Positions 11,015 to 21,736 of a stretch of 64,000 nucleotides of DNA are shown in pieces (positions within the stretch are counted from its first letter, which is position 1; each line of letters begins with the position of its first letter). Below the pieces are notes generated by a model, which was not told the origin of the DNA, ran no database searches, and saw only the letters and a list, made by a program, of their open reading frames with translations. The DNA is from Haberlea rhodopensis (lineage: Eukaryota; Streptophyta; Magnoliopsida; Lamiales; Gesneriaceae). The stretch spans positions 310,001-374,000 of the forward strand of contig CAJQUN010000467.1 in the NCBI GenBank assembly GCA_907163345.1. Direction: 5' to 3'. The position numbers were made by a program, and so were the translations under genes.

Positions 11015-12152
11015 ACTAACTTTAGTAATATCATACTAGGTTCTTTGACTGTAATTTAACCATTTTTTGTTTATATATTTCGAAAAAAAAGGGATTTGTA
11101 TATATTTATTTTGTTTTTGTTTTGTTTGTCTTGTGAGGTACTTGGAGATGATACATCAACATGCCTTCACAAGCTTTGCCCAACAACGTTCCGAGCCGTT
11201 CTACGCTGTTTGGGAGAGATTCAATCAAAGGGTTGGATGCACAAACACGAGAATGGGTATTGAGCGGAGCACTGGTGTAAGGACCCCCGTGCCCTTAACC
11301 CGTTATTAGTGTATTAATCCATATCATTAGTGCATATAATCATACTATCATGGGGAAAAGCCATATGCAAGTGCCACACCATATTCATGATCCATAAAAT
11401 TTCTTGCATTCAATCCACATAATATGCAAATCCCCCAACCTTTGATTTCATATATGACATGCACTCCCATAATACACTAACATGCTCGCAGTTCATTTAG
11501 CAATTCCACATTTAATTGCATGCAAACCATAAATGAACAGAGAGAAGCCATAGCCCATTTATACATTCAATATACACGTAAAATGTTCTCACATAAGAGC
11601 ACCCAATGAACAAGCGTGCATCTGATGTATAAAACACTCTACAGGATACCGTTAATGGTACTTCAATCCTGGAAGCACCTCCCAAGCACAGCTCGATCTC
11701 AACACTGGATCTGTGTACTTATTCAACCAGCTCTGGTACCTCAATCCTGGAAGTACCCCTATCAACAGCCCGAGCTCAACTCCAAAGCTACTGCTGCACC
11801 TGTGTTACCTGCCCCAACAGAGACAGCCCCCACACGGGGTGAGCATACCAATACCACCAATCCAATAAGCATAACATTGCAATTCAAATACAGAATGTAA
11901 ATGCTATAATTTAAATGATACTCCCTGGATGGTAACACCCTCATCCGGGATCCCCTGTATCGTCCCTGTTCTCAAAATAACCAAACTCATCAAATTCCCA
12001 AAGCCAGTCAATCGCCACATAGATTAACTAATACCATTCTATTATGCCAGTTCCATGATCAATATGGTAAAAACATAATATAAAAGACCATAGATATCAC
12101 ATATATCTAACCAATAATTCCATATTTCTGTTTCATTGCTCGCTCCACAATG

Positions 12153-12505
12153 GCGGCATACTAAACCTCGCGCACGCTCAACAATAGCGGCGTCATAACC
12201 GATGGTCGCTCAACGACGATCGCATCCAAAATCATTGCTCGCTCAATAGCGGCACCGTATGGTTCCCAATGAATAACCATTTGACACAAATACTATTTAC
12301 CATACATATTGTTATCCATCTATAGCAAGCGGCATACTAAACCTCGCGCACGCTCAACAATAGCGGCGTCATAACCGATGGTCGCTCAACGGCGATCGCA
12401 TCCCAAATCATTGCTCGCTCAATAGCGGCACCGTATGGTCCCAATGAATAACCATTTGACGCAAATACTATTTACCATACATATTGTTATCCATCTATAG
12501 CAAAT
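12153..12505. repeat. 176-bp tandem duplication in LTR J
   Basis: Two nearly identical units starting GCGGCATACTAAACC at 12153 and 12329. Each contains several CGCTCAA..AGCGGC segments (Ty3 LTR satellite-like sequence). Confidence 0.9.
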
Positions 12506-12508
12506 CTC

Positions 12509-12690
12509 ATGCACCATGCATTTCAATACCTATCCGATGCAATTACCACATGCCACATATTTCAATGTCCATACAACGCAATTATCACACACCATGTGTT
12601 CCAATACCCATTTAGTACAATTATCACACACCATGTGTTCCAATACCCATTTAGTACAATTATCACACACCATGCATTTTACAGTTGCAA
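12509..12690. repeat. 39-bp tandem repeat in LTR J
   Basis: At least three units of TTATCACACACCATGTG plus TTCCAATACCCATTTAGTAC, with more diverged units on the left. Confidence 0.88.
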
Positions 12691-12709
12691 CACTATAATA
12701 GGCCATGCT

Positions 12710-12726
12710 CGTACGTCATACGTACC
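12710..12726. other. Conserved GTACGT/ACGTAC inverted repeat in LTR J
   Basis: CGTACGT, CAT, ACGTACC. It lies directly after the tandem repeats, as in LTRs A and F. Confidence 0.6.
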
Positions 12727-13038
12727 TTAAGTTTCCGTAGTCCAAGCCAAACCTTGCTTGAGTTCCATGACCCAAGAAATATGTGCTAAAACACATAAAT
12801 ATTTCACAATTAAACATAAGCATGCAATTACGTGCCCTAATATGATCACAACACCAAAATCGTATCGTCAATCCATGACGATAACCAAATTATAAAAGTC
12901 CCGGCTAAGCATGCATAATACCTCAAAAATATTGTCAATCCATGACAATTAACCTTTTAAAATAACCTGGGGTGAAGCATGCAAGACACCCAAAAAGAGC
13001 CAAGTAACAACAAAAGGGGCACCAACATACTGGCAATC

Positions 13039-13184
13039 TCGATCGATCGAAATTTCATTTCGATCGATCGAAAACTACCCTCTGATCGATCGGTCAAAAT
13101 ACCGATCGATCGGTCCACTGTTCCAAAGCCACAAAAACATTCTGCCATGCTCGATCGATCGAAAATATTTTCGGATCGATCGAG
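13039..13184. repeat. CGATCGATCG palindrome array, LTR J
   Basis: Six palindromes in three pairs. Within a pair the flanks mirror each other (TCGATCGATCGA..TCGATCGATCGA; TGATCGATCGG..CCGATCGATCGG). CACTGTTC follows the middle pair. Confidence 0.92.
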
Positions 13185-14863
13185 CAGCCCTGTATACGCG
13201 AGAAACCTCCAAGAATGAGCTCCTTTCAACACCAAATCACCTACAACTCAAACCCACTTCAATTTACAACATAAAACCAACCAAAAACCATCTAAACACT
13301 ACAAAACCTAACCCCAACACATACAACAATGTTAGAACAAGATCTACCCCTTGAACCCCCCAAGATACAACACCAAAACCAACCAATATACAACAAAACT
13401 TTGCTAGGTTGGTAGCTTACCCTTTGAGCTTCAAGATTCTAGCAAGAAATCATGAAAATGGCTCTTTTCCAAAGCTTTCTCCTTCCTTTCATGTTGAGGA
13501 ACGAAAATGGTGGGTTTGGATGAGGTGATGGCAAGGTCAAGATAAAGGTGATAGAATGGGGTGGATGGGATGTAAAGGAGGGGGAATGGTTCTTTTAATA
13601 TTTTTATAACATGTATTAGATAATTGTATGGTATGAAAATTATGTCCAACATGACATTTCAAACCCCTCTTCCAATTATGCATTAAGACTCACATTAGCC
13701 ATGTTTTAATTAAATAATTAAAACCCACTCCGATCAAATCATACAAATAACCAAAATTCCCACATGCAACGAATGCATCCCGGATCCCGATTCTCACCAA
13801 AAACCTAAATCATAGGTTTTTCACCAAATTGAAAATACAACCTCAACCTTTGGATTCAACGATCCCAAATGCCCGATTTAACAACCTCGGGAGACCCAAA
13901 ATCGCAATTAATTCCTAATTGCCACAATTAAAAATCCATCAAGGATTAATACCACACCGAGATTAACACCATTAATCCCCGGACATCACAACTGGTGACT
14001 GGGAGTCCCCTGGTTGAAAGAGATGAGGACAGTGTGGTGTACCTGTTCAATGATATGGCGGACTTCGATTATCCCTGGTATTGTGATCCTTTACTACAAG
14101 GTTGGAGTCACCAATACCCACCGGAGCTTCACTACCCTATTGACACGCCACAACCATTTGAACATCACGAAGAGAGGAGAGATAGTTCTGCAGATGTCAC
14201 GACTCAGTTAGAGGATACCTTAGTAAGATTCTTGGCATCAACCGAGAACAGTTTAGAGTGCCAAACCAACTCTATGCGTCACCTGGAGCAGCAAATGGCG
14301 GTCCTCATGGAAACAATTTCAACTAGTTGCCAATAGGAAGAGATGAAGGCTACAAATCAAGAGGCGACAAATCAAGTTTGGTTATATGATGACGATCACT
14401 CAACCAACCAAGTTTGGGGGAGTGATCCTACTAATGTGGAAGAATCAAGGGAACTTGAGCCTCTTCAAGAGATTGAGACTACTTCAGAGATGTCATCCGA
14501 GGAGTTCCTATATGAAGATGAGTCAAGTGTGATGTTGGAGAAGGAAGAGACGTTCGAAGATTCTTATTTGAGCCCATCGATGGAGACATGTTCTATGCCA
14601 TATGTGGATCCGTATTTTCCATCAATGCCAACTTCACCACATTACATCTTCCAAGATATGAAGCCGAGTCAAGAATCATTCTCCCATTCCTACCACTTCA
14701 AGATGAATGTTGTTGGAGCGACGAGCGTACACTATTACAATCTTGCCAATCTGGAGGGCATACTGAATGAAGACCCATTAGTGGTATCATACGATACTTA
14801 CTATGGGCGGCAGCCGCTCTTTGATGGTTGCTTCTGATGGTCAAGCCGAATACCAAAAATCAG

Positions 14864-14888
14864 CGCTTCTTGGGAGGCAACCCAAGCG
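14864..14888 (+). other. Post-ORF hairpin CTTGGG-AGGCAA-CCCAAG, element C first copy
   Basis: Six-base stem with loop AGGCAA, extendable by CGCTT/AAGCG pairing, 27 bases after the stop codon. The same hairpin follows the coding region in C second copy, both D copies and G. Confidence 0.75.
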
Positions 14889-15001
14889 TATCCTTTTGCC
14901 ATTTAGTTTTGTTTATTTTTAGTTTTTGCATTTAGTTTGTTTATCTCTCATGTCGACTATTTTATTTGCATTCTTCTCTTGCTAGGTACTTGGTTGGAGC
15001 G

Positions 15002-15067
15002 ATGAACCCCTACAACAGTGGAGCTTTCAAAAGCAAATCTTCATCAACCCTCATGCAAGCGTCTTGA
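15002..15067 (+). CDS. Conserved 21-codon small ORF in C tail
   Basis: ATG to TGA, beginning MNPYNSG and ending LMQAS. It occurs at the same place in D (56208-56273, and 20324-20389 on the minus strand), with its length kept and several amino-acid changes. In the second C copy it is cut to 18 codons by a TAA (19437-19493). It sits a few bases after GTACTTGG, downstream of a pyrimidine-rich AG. Translation is unproven; the conservation may belong to the RNA rather than a peptide. Confidence 0.35.
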   Translation: MNPYNSGAFKSKSSSTLMQAS

Positions 15068-15102
15068 TCAGGGGAGTTCACTGTTTCCCTTTTGAATCTT
15101 TT

Positions 15103-15140
15103 AAACATTGAGGGCAATGTTTGATTTAAGTTTGGGGGAG
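15103..15140 (+). promoter_or_regulatory. Hairpin plus internal polypurine tract, C first copy
   Basis: Stem AAACATTG, loop AGGG, stem CAATGTTT, then GATTTAAG and the purine run TTTGGGGGAG. It is about 1.2 kb upstream of the LTR, so it is a second, internal PPT-like site. Confidence 0.75.
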
Positions 15141-16332
15141 TAGTAGCTTGCATGTTTTACTTGTTTTAACCACATGTTGTGTGCTTAAATGACACTTGAA
15201 TCGTCCTATTATTATGAGCTAAACAAATTTTTTTTTTATGAGTTCAAACTTGAGAAAAGAATGAATTATAGTAGTGACTATTCAATGAGGATTTTGATCT
15301 CACTATGCATATGAACTTTATTTGTGATTGGACTTGTACATGAATATCCTAATTTGAGTTAGCATGTCAAGAATGAGGAATACTTTGAGCACAATGAGTC
15401 ATGATCTTGTGGATTGCATGTTGAATAGTGATAATTGTTGTGAACTTGACGATTTGTCTTGAGCATCTTAGAGTTATCCTAGAACTTATTTGATGATAAC
15501 ACTTTGAGGCGAAATTTTATAGTTACAAACTCGACTTGGAAATGATCTAGGTGATCTTTGAAACGTTTGAGCCTTTCAAGCTTACCATGATTCATATCAA
15601 TCCCTAGTGTCGCATTTGAGCTTTATTGAAAACAGAATGGTATATGCATTGCATATAATTAGACCCCATTCGACATTCTTGGCAAACTCATTATACTTAC
15701 CCTTATTTGAGCCTAAATGAAAAAAAAAGTTATCCTTACCCTAAGAGAGTATAATGAATTCCATTCGATGCACGTAAATTGTTATATCGTGATGAGCTTA
15801 TTGAAAAATATTGATGAATGAGAAAAGAAAAAGATAGACAAAAAGCCTTGAGAAAAAGATTGACTAAATAAGACCCAAAGTGGCCAAGGCTATAAAAGAA
15901 AAAGAAGAGAAGCTCGATGTGTGCGAAAAATTTGAATTGTAAATGATTATACTCTCTTCTTTGCGCTTATCCTATCTTTTCTTTGAAGCCAACACCAAAG
16001 GCCTTACATTACAAGCTTAAAAAGTCCTTTTGATCCAAGTCTAGGGAGTAACTATCATTAGTGGAGAAGTTGTTTGAAAATAGGCTTATGGGGTGCTTGA
16101 TGATAATCTTGACTTTGAGTTGATTAGCATGATTTGATATTGAATATGTGCATGAAACTTGAGATTGACTATAACACACACACGTTCCAATTTTGAGATA
16201 TGTTGCTTGAATTAGGAGAAAACATGTCTTGTCAACTTTTGTATATGTGCATGAGATTTCTGAGAATAAGCAAGTCATGAAATAATTGTTTCAAGTATCA
16301 AGAATGAACTCTACCTTATGATTTTAATGCTT

Positions 16333-16355
16333 AATCGAGGACGATTTGGGGGAGT
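16333..16355 (+). promoter_or_regulatory. 3' hairpin and PPT of element C
   Basis: Short stem AATCG, loop AGGA, stem CGATT, merging into TTTGGGGGAGT, which abuts the TGATA start of LTR C2. This is the plus-strand primer site. Confidence 0.8.
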
Positions 16356-18083
16356 TGATATGGTTGAATATTACGCGTTTTTATGCTATGATATGTAATG
16401 GTTTTCGTGTTGATTCTTGAATTTTTTTACGTTTTGTGGTATATATTTCTATATTTCAGGAATCAATGTTGAAATTCATAAAAGGGGAAGAAATCAAGCT
16501 AAAATGATGAAAAAATGAATAAAGTTGAAGAAAAGAGGAAAAAAACCAGAATCCAAGACACATGTTGCTCCTATCTCCTCAAATTACTATATGTTCGAGC
16601 CATGTTTTGGAAATGTTGTCCATATAAAGGATGTATATATTTCTCTTATCTTCGCGTGGACAGCTGATTCATCAAATTCGGAGTTCGTATGAGAAAGTTA
16701 CGACCAAAATACAAAACTCGCCAGAAGCTGAAAAAGGCGAAGAAAACTTTCTGTGAAACTCGATCGATCGAGCGAGCATTTCCGATCGATCGAGAAGGGC
16801 TGAAAAAGCCACGAAATTCTTACTGGAAGGATGGATCGATCGGCCATTTTTTTGGATCGATCGGGACGAGCAGTTTTCAGAAAAATAACTTCCTTGTAGA
16901 GTTTGTATGCAAAAGGGAAGTCCTTGATTCTCTTCCCCTATATATTATACACGAGAATTTCAACCAAAAAGAGATTTGAACCCTAGACAAACACAACATC
17001 ACAGCCTCCATCTCAGCCCCCTCTTTTCCTTCACCATCTCACCTCACGTCCATCCCTTCTCCAACCGAACCACACTTCTTCTTCACCCATTTACCATCCA
17101 AAAAAACCCATGCCAATTCCTTCACTCCACCATACGTAAAAACCTCCACCAATCTTCCACTCTTCTTCCAACACTCATCACCATCATCCACCATCACCAC
17201 TTCACCCTAGGATTTGGAAAAACCCAACAAGGCGATAAAAAGAGACGATCGAGAAGGAAGCAAGAGAAGGAGCGAGGATCTACAACCGAAGTCGACATCG
17301 GGAGTTTATTCTTGTCTTTTAATATTAGTTTTGATTTGCTTTGATTTACTATGTTGAACTAATTTATTTATCGAGGCTAGGCGAATCCTTTGTTATGAAC
17401 CTTCGATTTGATGATTTAATGATTGAATTCTTATAGTTCTTTGCGTATGTTTTATGTTCTTCATGCTTTTAGAGGATTGATCACCTTTGAATGATGTTAG
17501 TATCGTAATTGAGATCGAGAGATGATTTTATGATACTGAATTAATAACTCATACCATGGATTTAAGACCGAGATCGAGAGATGACGTCAAATACATGCGT
17601 GATAGCCATAGATATCTAGTAATTGAAAGCTAGGAGTTTTCATGGATCTTATGCAACATTGAATTGTTAAATAAGCGAACGAGAGTTACTTACTCACTTC
17701 GGTGTTAGGTTTAATATAGCTCAAGAGAGTGTATTAGATAAATTGGGAGAACTCGTCACCTTAGAAATATTTGAATATTCAATCGAGAATTGTAGGGAAT
17801 TGCATTGGTGAGCCAAAGTCTCGATAATCTTCTCTAGTGGATTTTTCTCGTTTACTTTTATTGACTTGGTTGGATTAGTAGTTTATATTAATTAATTAGT
17901 TGTTAATTATAAATTAATTATCGTAGGTTAAATATAGTTAAAAGACATCTTATTTGGTACTTGCTTGTTAGTCCCTTTGGGTTCGACAATCCGTATCTTC
18001 CTATCTATACTAAAACTTGACACCGTGCACTTGCGGTCTAAAATCGCTAGATTGGAAATAATTGTTTAAAATAATAGCGATCA
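16356..18083 (+). mobile_element. LTR C2, second LTR of element C
   Basis: Nearly identical to C1 over its whole length (TGATATGGTTG to GCGATCA). It is followed not by flanking DNA but by another PBS and another internal region, so C is at least LTR-internal-LTR-internal. That is the arrangement expected from unequal recombination between LTRs of related copies. Confidence 0.92.
16760..16865. repeat. CGATCGATCG palindrome array, LTR C2
   Basis: Same four palindromes and spacing as in C1. Confidence 0.92.
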
Positions 18084-18089
18084 AGTTTT

Positions 18090-18106
18090 TGGCGCCGTTG
18101 CCGGGG
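18090..18106 (+). promoter_or_regulatory. Primer binding site of element C, second copy (tRNA-Asp)
   Basis: TGGCGCCGTTGCCGGGG, complement of the tRNA-Asp(GUC) 3' end, 6 bases after LTR C2. Confidence 0.9.
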
Positions 18107-18240
18107 ACTAACTTTAGTAATATCATACTAGGTTCTTTGACTGTAATTTAACCATTTTTTGTTTATATATTTCGAAAAAAAAAGGATTTGTATATATTTA
18201 TTTTTGTTTTTGTTTTGTTTGTCTTGTGAGGTACTTGGAG

Positions 18241-19272
18241 ATGCTACATCAACATGCCTTCACAAGCTTTGCCCAACAACGTTCCGAGCCGTTCTACGCT
18301 GTTTGGGAGAGATTCAATGAATTGACCAACACATTCCGGTATCACAACTTTTCGAACTATACTCTCCTGCAATATTTCTTCAAAGGGTTGGATGCACAGA
18401 CACGAGAATGGGTATTGAGCGGAGCACTGGTGACTGGGAGTCCCCTGGTTGAAAGAGATGAGGACAGTGTGGTGTACCTGTTCAATGATATGGCGGACTT
18501 CGATTATCACTGGTATTGTGATCCTTTACTACAAGGTTGGAGTCACCAATACCCACTGGAGCTTCACTACCCTATTGACACGCCACAACCATTTGAACAT
18601 CACGAAGAGAGGAGTGATAGTTCTGCAGATGTCACGACTCAGTTAGAGGATACCTTAGTAAGATTCTTGGCATCAACCGAGAACAGTTTAGAGTGCCAAA
18701 CCAGCTCTATGCGTCACCTGGTGCAGCAAATGGCGGTCCTCATGGAAACAATTTCAACTAGTTGCCAAGAGGAAGAGATGAGGGCTACAAATCAAGAGGC
18801 GACAAATCGAGTTTGGTTATATGATGACGATCACTCAACCAACCAAGTTTGGGGGAGTGATCCTACTAATGTGGAAGAATCAAGGGAACTTGATCCTCTT
18901 CAAGAGATTGAGACTACTTCAGAGATGTCATCCGAGGAGTTCCTATATGAAGATGAGTCAAGTGTGATGTTGGAGAAGGAAGAGACGTTCGAAGATTCTG
19001 ATTTGAGCCCATCGATGGAGACATGTTCTATGCCATATGTGGATCCGTATTTTCCATCAATGCCAACTTCACCACATTACATCTTCCAAGATATGAAGCC
19101 GAGTCAAGAATCATTCTCCCATTCCTACCACTTCAAGATGAATGTTGTTGGAGCGACGAGCGTACAATGTTACAATCTTGCCAATCTTGAGGGCATACTG
19201 AATGAAGACCCATTAGTGGTATCATACGATACTTACTATGGGCGGCAGCCGCTCTTTGATGGTTGCTTCTGA
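18241..19272 (+). CDS. Miniature gag-derived protein of non-autonomous element C (343 aa)
   Basis: The only intact copy of this ORF in the window. Residues 16-92 (EPFYAVWERFNEL, TLLQYFFKGLD, LFNDMADFDYHW) align by eye with the second half of the Athila gag domain of element H (LYEAWDRFKEL, VQTFYNGL, LLEEMACNSYQW). Residues 135-172 (LASTENSLECQ..VLMETIS) match H again near IASTESRMTTQ..LASLIS and look helical. Residues 195-270 are acidic. The C-terminus GRQPLFDGCF is shared with D, and I do not recognise it. The first half of gag, the zinc knuckle, protease, RT and integrase are absent. ATG 18241 follows a pyrimidine-rich AG and GTACTTGG. I infer a particle-associated or gag-interacting protein; enzymatic function is not suggested. 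Confidence 0.75.
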   Translation: MLHQHAFTSFAQQRSEPFYAVWERFNELTNTFRYHNFSNYTLLQYFFKGLDAQTREWVLSGALVTGSPLVERDEDSVVYLFNDMADFDYHWYCDPLLQGWSHQYPLELHYPIDTPQPFEHHEERSDSSADVTTQLEDTLVRFLASTENSLECQTSSMRHLVQQMAVLMETISTSCQEEEMRATNQEATNRVWLYDDDHSTNQVWGSDPTNVEESRELDPLQEIETTSEMSSEEFLYEDESSVMLEKEETFEDSDLSPSMETCSMPYVDPYFPSMPTSPHYIFQDMKPSQESFSHSYHFKMNVVGATSVQCYNLANLEGILNEDPLVVSYDTYYGRQPLFDGCF

Positions 19273-19748
19273 TGGTCAAGCCGAAGACCAAAAATCAGCG
19301 CTTTTTGGGAGGCAACCCAAGCGTATCCTTTTGCCATTTAGTTTTGTTTATTTTTAGTTTTTGCATTTAGTTTGTTTATCTCTCGTGTCGACTATTTTAT
19401 TTGCATTCTTCTCTTGCTAGGTACTTGGTTGGAGCGATGAACCCCTACAACAGTGGAGCTTTCAAAAGCAAATCTTCATCAACCCTCATGTAAGCGTCTT
19501 GATCAGGGGAGTTCACTATTTCCCTTTTGATTCTTTTAAACATTGAGGGCAATGTTTGATTTAAGTTTGGGGGAGTAGTAGCTTGCATGTTTTACTTGTT
19601 TTAACCACATGTTGTGTGCTTAAATGACACTTGAATCGTCCTATTAGTATGAGCTCAACAAAAAAAATTTTTTATGAGTTCAAACTTGAGAAAAGAATGA
19701 ATTATAGTAGTGACTATTCAATGAGGATTTTGATCTCACTATGCATAT
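19273..19748 (+). other. Truncated tail of element C, second copy, ending at an inverted junction
   Basis: Same order as the first copy: hairpin 19298-19323 (here with a TTGGG stem), shortened small ORF 19437-19493, hairpin plus internal PPT 19538-19575. At about 19740-19748 the sequence switches at ATGCATAT to the reverse complement of the D tail. The remaining tail and third LTR are missing. Confidence 0.8.
19538..19575 (+). promoter_or_regulatory. Hairpin plus internal polypurine tract, C second copy
   Basis: AAACATTG, loop AGGG, CAATGTTT, then TTTGGGGGAG, identical in layout to 15103-15140. Confidence 0.75.
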
Positions 19749-20250
19749 ACCATTCTTTTTCAATAAGGCTCAAGAGGGGACACTAAAGAATGATGTATAA
19801 AAGGTAGGCTTGAAAGGCACAAACGGTCCAAAGATCGCCTAAATCATCTCCAAGTCAAGTTACTAATTATAAATTTCGCCTCAAAGTGCTTTCAAATAAA
19901 TTGTAGCGTTATCTAAGATGCTCAAGACTAATCATCGTTAACACAAGTTGTCACTTTAATCAATACATACTTCACTCAATCATGACTCAAAAAGTGCTCA
20001 AAATATTCCTCAATTTTGACATAAGCTCCACAAAGGATATATACAAACAAGTTAAAAAATTTCATGACTCCTATCTAGATGGGGATTAATTTCATCATGA
20101 ATTACCATTGCAAATCCAACTCATCATTTCTCAAGTATTGAATCATTTTCTAAATTTTTTTTTTTTTTTTTTGTTGATAGAGCTCAAGGACGAATTAAGT
20201 GACAATTAAGCATACAACATGTGAATAAAACAAATTAAACACGCAAGCCA

Positions 20251-20288
20251 CTCCCCCAAACTTAACTGAAACATTGTCCTCAATGTTT
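20251..20288 (-). promoter_or_regulatory. Hairpin plus internal polypurine tract, inverted D copy
   Basis: Minus strand: AAACATTG, loop AGGA, CAATGTTT, then TTAAG and TTTGGGGGAG. Confidence 0.75.
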
Positions 20289-20323
20289 AAAAGAATCAAA
20301 AGGGAAAAAGTAAACTCCCCTGA

Positions 20324-20389
20324 TCAAGACGCTTGCATGAGGATTGAGGAAGTTTGGCTTTTGAAAGCTCCACTGCTGTAGGGGTTCAT
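20324..20389 (-). CDS. Conserved 21-codon small ORF in inverted D copy
   Basis: Minus-strand ATG at 20389 to TGA at 20324, beginning MNPYSSG and ending LMQAS; counterpart of 15002-15067. Real translation is uncertain. Confidence 0.35.
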   Translation of the reverse strand: MNPYSSGAFKSQTSSILMQAS

Positions 20390-20501
20390 CGCTCCACTTG
20401 AGTACCTCGCAAAAGAAGGATACTAAAAAAAAAATCGACAAGAGAGAAAAACAAACTAAATGCAAAATTAAAAATAAAACAAAGCTAAATGCAAAAGGAT
20501 A

Positions 20502-20526
20502 CGCTTGGGTTGCCTCCCAAGAAGCG
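20502..20526 (-). other. Post-ORF hairpin, inverted D copy
   Basis: CTTGGG-AGGCAA-CCCAAG on the minus strand with CGCTT/AAGCG extension, 27-51 bases after the ORF end. Confidence 0.75.
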
Positions 20527-20552
20527 CTGATTTCTAGTCATCGGCTTGACCA

Positions 20553-21559
20553 TCAGAAGCAACCATCAAAGAGCGGTTGCCGCCCATAGTAAGTATCGTA
20601 TGATACCACTAATGGGTCTTCATTCAGTATGCCCTCAAGATTGGCCAGATGTCTCCAGTGTAAACTCGTCGCTCCAACAACTTTCGTCATGACATAGTGA
20701 GCATGGGAGAATGATTCTTTACTTGACTTCATCTCATATGGGGCGTAGTGCGGTGAAGTTGGTGGCATCGATGGGAAATACGTACCCACATATGGCATAT
20801 AACATGTCTCCATCGATGGGTGCATATCAAGGTTCTCGAAACTCTCATCCTCCAACATCACTCTTGGCTTGTTTTCCCATAGGATCTCCTCAGATGACTT
20901 TTCTACTGTAGGCTCAATCACTTCCATAGGCTCAACTTCCCTTGATTCTTCCACATGAGTGGGATCACTCCCCCAAACTTGATTTGTTGAGTGATCATCA
21001 TCATGTAACCAGGCCTGATTTGTAGATCTCGTCTCCTCCTCTTGGCAGCTCATTGAGATGGTTTCCACTAGGATTGCTAATTGCTTCTCTAGATGACGTA
21101 TATAATTGGTCTGGTTCTCTAAACGTTGCTCAGTTGATGCCATGAGTCTAAATAACATATTCTCTGATTGAGCCGTTCCTTCTACAAAACTATCTTTCTT
21201 CTAGCCATGATGCTCAAAGGTTTGGTGCGTATCATTAGGGTAGTGAGGCTCTGGTGGGTATTGGTGACTCCAACCTTGCAAGGAAGGATCACAATGCCAG
21301 TGGTAATCGAAGTCCGCCATATCATTGAACAGGTGTAATACACTGTCCTCAACTCTATCAACCAGGGGACTCCCAGTCACCAGTGCTCCTCTGAATACCA
21401 ATCCTCATCCAAACCTTTGAAGAAATGTTGCAGAAGAGTATAGTTCGAAAAGTTGTGATACCTGAATGTGTCTGCCAGTTCATTGAATCTCTCCCACGCC
21501 GAACAAAACGGCTCTGAAAATTGTTGGGCAAATCTTGTGAAGACTCGTTGATGAAGCAT
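20553..21559 (-). pseudogene. gag-derived ORF of family D, inverted copy
   Basis: Minus-strand ATG at 21559 (MLHQRVFTRFAQQ). It carries the same domain order as the intact C protein: half gag domain, helical ASTEQRLENQ..ILVETIS segment, acidic region, GRQPLFDGCF end at 20553. It is broken by a frame change near 21400, after the FFKGLD motif, and by a TAG at about 21200. Elsewhere the frame is kept and synonymous-looking differences to C abound, suggesting selection on the protein before decay. Confidence 0.88.
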
Positions 21560-21713
21560 CACAAGTACCTCGCAAGAAAAACAAATAACATACTTAAATA
21601 AAATAATATTTTTTTTTTCGAAAATAACAAAAAGAAAAAGAAAACAAAAACCCAAATAATAAAATTGGCTAAATTACAATTAACTAATCTCGTATGATAT
21701 TATACAGATTAGT

Positions 21714-21730
21714 CCCCGGCAACGGCGCCA
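21714..21730 (-). promoter_or_regulatory. Primer binding site, inverted D copy (tRNA-Asp)
   Basis: Minus strand TGGCGCCGTTGCCGGGG, complement of the tRNA-Asp(GUC) 3' end, 6 bases from the LTR end. Confidence 0.9.
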
Positions 21731-21736
21731 AAAACT

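Larger units (their letters stand above)
11276..13990 (-). mobile_element. Solo LTR J, Tekay-like, 2,715 bp, TSD ACTGG
   Basis: Starts TGTAAGG and ends GACATCACA on the plus strand. It is flanked by the 5-bp direct repeat ACTGG at 11271-11275 and 13991-13995. The homologous region at 18420-18440 holds a single ACTGG and no insertion, so it is an empty-site reference. No internal region is present: this is a solo LTR left by recombination between the two LTRs of a full element. It carries a 176-bp tandem duplication, 39-bp repeats, the GTACGT inverted repeat and a CGATCGATCG array. Minus orientation is inferred from the TGTAAGGACC end shared with F. Confidence 0.95.
11148..14837 (+). pseudogene. 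gag-derived ORF of element C, first copy, interrupted by solo LTR J
   Basis: Homologous to the intact ORF at 18241-19272. The start ATG is kept at 11148. A 62-bp deletion after codon 26 shifts the frame. LTR J (11276-13990) splits the gene, and a TAG stop lies near 14335. The rest resumes at 13991 and ends with the conserved C-terminus GRQPLFDGCF at 14834. The deletion ends share CAAT/CAA bases, suggesting microhomology. It is a dead copy; comparison with the second copy gives the sequence before J inserted. Confidence 0.9.
14838..16355 (+). other. Non-coding tail of element C, first copy
   Basis: No coding frame. In order: hairpin 14864-14888; the repeated GTACTTGG motif after a pyrimidine tract (about 14995); a 21-codon small ORF (15002-15067); hairpin plus internal PPT (15103-15140); about 1.2 kb of AT-rich sequence with conserved inverted repeats (GAATGG-TATATGC..GCATATA..CCATTC near 15643, GCCTTG..CAAGGC near 15860); the 3' hairpin and PPT (16333-16355). 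Conserved in D and, in structure, in G. Confidence 0.75.
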
